A DNA stretch of 64,000 nucleotides. Source: Epiperipatus broadwayi. Lineage: Eukaryota; Onychophora; Udeonychophora; Euonychophora; Peripatidae. The notes beneath the pieces are model-generated. The model did not search any database and was not told where the DNA came from. It saw only the letters and a list, made by a program, of their open reading frames with translations. The translations under genes were made by a program, and so were the position numbers. The stretch spans positions 7,749,157-7,813,156 of the forward strand of contig JAQFVV010012434.1 of assembly GCA_028023455.1 (NCBI GenBank), written 5' to 3'. Positions 60,823-64,000 of this stretch are shown in pieces (position 1 is the stretch's first letter; the number at the start of each line of letters is the position of its first letter).

Positions 60823-63800
60823 TAGAATAATTTTTCTTATACATTGTAATGAAAGATGGAAATTATTTAATTCCGTAAATTTGTCCCTTACATGTATATA
60901 TTAGAGATACATATACATCTATATTTATTTATATTTTATGCAATTTTTTGTGATCGCGACGTTTTAACATAAAAATCATTTTCCAAAAAGTAAATAAAAT
61001 ATTAAAATTAATATAAAATAAATTTTCTATATGAATTTTCTATGTCTTAACTTTTTTGTTCATATTGCATTTACAGAATATATTTTTGCCTATATATGTG
61101 TGTGTTTTACATTTTTAACATATATACATACTCGTAGATATGTACGTGTGAGTGTTTATGTAATGTAGCTAGCTATTATCTCGAATTTTGCATAAATATG
61201 ACTTGTTTTGGAAATCAGTTTTGCAGTTATAAAAAAAAACACCTCTATATCTTTATTATAGTAATTAAAATACTTTTTTTATTTAAAATGTAAAAATCAA
61301 ATCATTTAGTATTGTTTACTTAATATTACTGTCATTTGCCTTTTTGAGACAAACAACTCTTGACAAGTATTTTAAAGAGTAATTCATGAATTTTGTAATT
61401 GATAGTATATTTAAATTTGTATAATTAGGATTGCTATCATTTAATTTAAAACGATATGATCACTGAAGCCTCCATATTGTATTTCAATTTTATATAAATG
61501 ACACGTTGTATAATTTTTATTTTTTATTAAAGTCTGTTTTGGTAATTTGCTGAAAATTGAATACTAAGATACTAATAGGTCATCATTAAGTTATATATAC
61601 AAGAGCTTGTTAGTGTAAGAAGAATTAGAATATTCGTGCCCGATAAGATTGCAATCTGGAATGAAATGCAGGCTTAGGATTTCTTTTTTAGATAACCAGC
61701 TGATAGATAACCAGCTGATAGCTGACACAAATGAATGTCTTATTGTTAGCTAATGATAGATTCCTAGCTATTATTAGTTACAGGATAAACAACTCATATT
61801 AATTTCAGTTGTTTAAATGAGTGGCAGAGTATTGGGCATGTGAATAAAAATATGATTATAGTCTAATGAAAACAGACTTCATCACCAATGGCAGAAGTCT
61901 CATAATCTTCTGGGCACTAAGTTCATAGTTTACCTTTATTTACTTTTGGTCAGTAGACATAAAATATATACATCATCAGATTTATTTCCATAGCTAATAG
62001 GTAGTTTATATTAACATAAAATAAGATTAATATTTTTAAGTAATCCTAAAATTTTATTGCATTGATCTTATGCTAATGTATCAGATATGCCATGATGCTG
62101 ACTTACTGAGACAAAAACTAAAATTGCTTTGGATGAAAGCAAAAAAATTATTTGAAAGTAAAATATGATCTTTTCCTTGTTCATATTTAGATTTTTTAAT
62201 GTTTTTTGATTCTTTTAATATTTATATGGCTTGCCTTATAAAATTGGACTATGATAGCATTGCCACATTCTAATATAAATTAAATGTAAAATAAAAATAT
62301 ATGATGCTTAGTATTAGCATTTATATGTATGACAATTTTTAAGATAGAGATATGATAGTAGACTAAATAAGTAATTTCTAATAGTGTAAAGTAAAAAAAA
62401 ATATTCACATGACACATAAATTTCAGTGCAAGTAACTAACCAATTATTTATTTATTTAATGTATTTAGTAGAATTTCTCTGGGCTTTAATCTCCATTTCA
62501 ATATGCATAATTAAAATAACATTTTAATACTATTTTCTAAATTATCTTAATGTCATTTCTTCTCATTAACCTAAGCTTAAATAAATACCATAAATCTCTG
62601 GCATTTATTTGTCAATCAATACTTCAATAAATATGTTCCCTCTTTTTTTATGAATTGGATAATTATAGGATTATTATTTTTATTTTTATTTATGCAACTT
62701 CATAATGCTTTTATTTTAAAACAATAAGTAATATATGTTGAATGTAATACTCAAGTTGTTCAAATTTCATAATAAAAAGTATTTTATAATTCGTATTTTT
62801 TCCATTCATTAAATGAGGGAGGAAAAGCATTTAAAAGATTAAGATTAAGACTGACTTCCAAAATTAATGCCTTATTATTGAATACATTAATTACATCTAA
62901 TTGATTTTTAAAATATACTTTGTATCCAGTGTCACCTGTATGTATAAAATTCTTGGTCTGAAAATAGGTAAAATAAGTAGATAATAAGATATTATAATCA
63001 AGATATCAACAATTGTTTATTACAAATGATAGTTTTTCTTTATTTGGCGCAATATAACACAGTTTATTTTAGCATTTCAATTATTAGAACTACATAATAT
63101 ATTTTTATAATTTTTTTATCCCATTTATAAAGTTGTTTTGACAACTACATAATACATTTTTTTTACCAATTTATAAACTTTTTTGATAATTTTATCCTAC
63201 CTAATGTATCTATAGCTTAGTCAGTGCTTCACACCACTCTTATAGCTTAACTAAATCTAATCTTGATGGTAAAATCATCAATATCTTTTGTCCACTTTAT
63301 GCAATTTTTTAATCTCTTCTTATCTGAACTTTAGAAAATATATTGCTGCAGTTTGGAAGCTATACAAGCTTTGAAATATTCTCTCTGCAATGATTCCATG
63401 AATTTTTTTTAGAAGCAATATCAGAATAATCTCAAATACTTAAAATGTAGCATTACATTTGTTTCTTGTTCATTGCTTTTCTCCTGAGATATATTTTAAA
63501 ATTACTATACTTGTTCATTTATCATCTGTTAATCTGTTGCTTTTCTTTAGATCTGTTTTTTATTTGCTTTTAACTGTTGCTCTTTTTCAACACTTATAGA
63601 AAATTTTTAATGCTCATCTACTTTCTATTTGCACACATACTTTTTAATTTTCAGTATATATGCACACTGCAGTGATTTGATGACTTCTGATAAAAACAGT
63701 ACCAAAGTAATTCCAAATATTTAACCAATAGCATTCACTATTTTTCTTTTGATGATATGAATTGTTTTCCTCTAGGATGATTTTTTAAAATTAAATTTAC

Positions 63801-64000
63801 CATATTATTTTCCATTTTATTTGTTTATTGCTTTCTATTTGATTTTTAAAATGTGTTAACTTAATCTCCCAAAATAAATCAGATTCCTCTTAACCATATA
63901 TGGTTGCTAGAATTTCTATGTATTTATAAATAATAGAATTCAACATTACAATCATTTATAATTATGACAAATGAGATCTTTTTCTATAAAGTTCTGCCTA
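60823..64000. other. AT-rich intergenic stretch, nothing recognised
   Basis: About 3.2 kb with no open frame over 60 codons worth naming, no transposon motif and no RNA gene seen. A short direct repeat (AGATAACCAGCTGATAG twice) lies near 61690-61720. Confidence 0.5.

Overview
This is eukaryotic, animal-type DNA: very AT-rich and gene-poor, filled with decayed or recent mobile elements, tRNA-derived SINE-like repeats and long GATA-type microsatellites. I see no convincing host gene. The mix of a Penelope-like element with a GIY-YIG endonuclease, an RTE-clade LINE, a Merlin/IS1595-type transposase relic, a gag-only LTR retrotransposon and hammerhead-ribozyme repeats fits an invertebrate metazoan. 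A mollusc or other lophotrochozoan is my guess, but the species cannot be fixed from this sequence.

Layout. 1-318: SINE-like repeat with an embedded hammerhead ribozyme (family B, copy 1). 3.54-4.2 kb: GATA/GTAG microsatellite. 7.81-13.38 kb: a complete, young, non-autonomous LTR retrotransposon (about 1.92-kb LTRs and one gag-like ORF). 15.8-16.5 kb: degenerate tandem repeat. 17.07-18.72 kb: microsatellite that switches from TATC to GATA on the same strand. About 18.74-20.25 kb: putative solo LTR on the minus strand. 25.07-27.3 kb: decayed Penelope-like element, minus strand. 29.3-29.65 kb: long hairpin repeat. 32.01-33.53 kb: compound tandem and inverted array of about 375-bp units carrying five type-I hammerhead motifs (family A), flanked by a 12-bp direct repeat. 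33.8-34.17 kb: Merlin transposase relic. 38.78-39.51 kb: SINE cluster ending in family B copy 2. 45.8-46.5 kb: head-to-head Penelope fragments. 47-50 kb: short tandem duplications. 52.2-52.7 kb: family B copy 3 plus tRNA-SINE relics. 54.09-54.92 kb: foldback element. 57.78 and 60.73 kb: a pair of tRNA-like repeats in opposite orientation. 58.57-59.72 kb: 5'-truncated RTE LINE.

The most interesting signal is two sequence-unrelated repeat families, both encoding minimal type-I hammerhead ribozymes with a tiny stem III. Family A is arranged as a retrozyme-like multimer and family B is SINE-like. Both lie in the same 64 kb as Penelope-like remnants, the class of retroelement known to carry such ribozymes and proposed to mobilise retrozymes. 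Function here is inference; the ribozyme cores and their pairings are read directly from the sequence.
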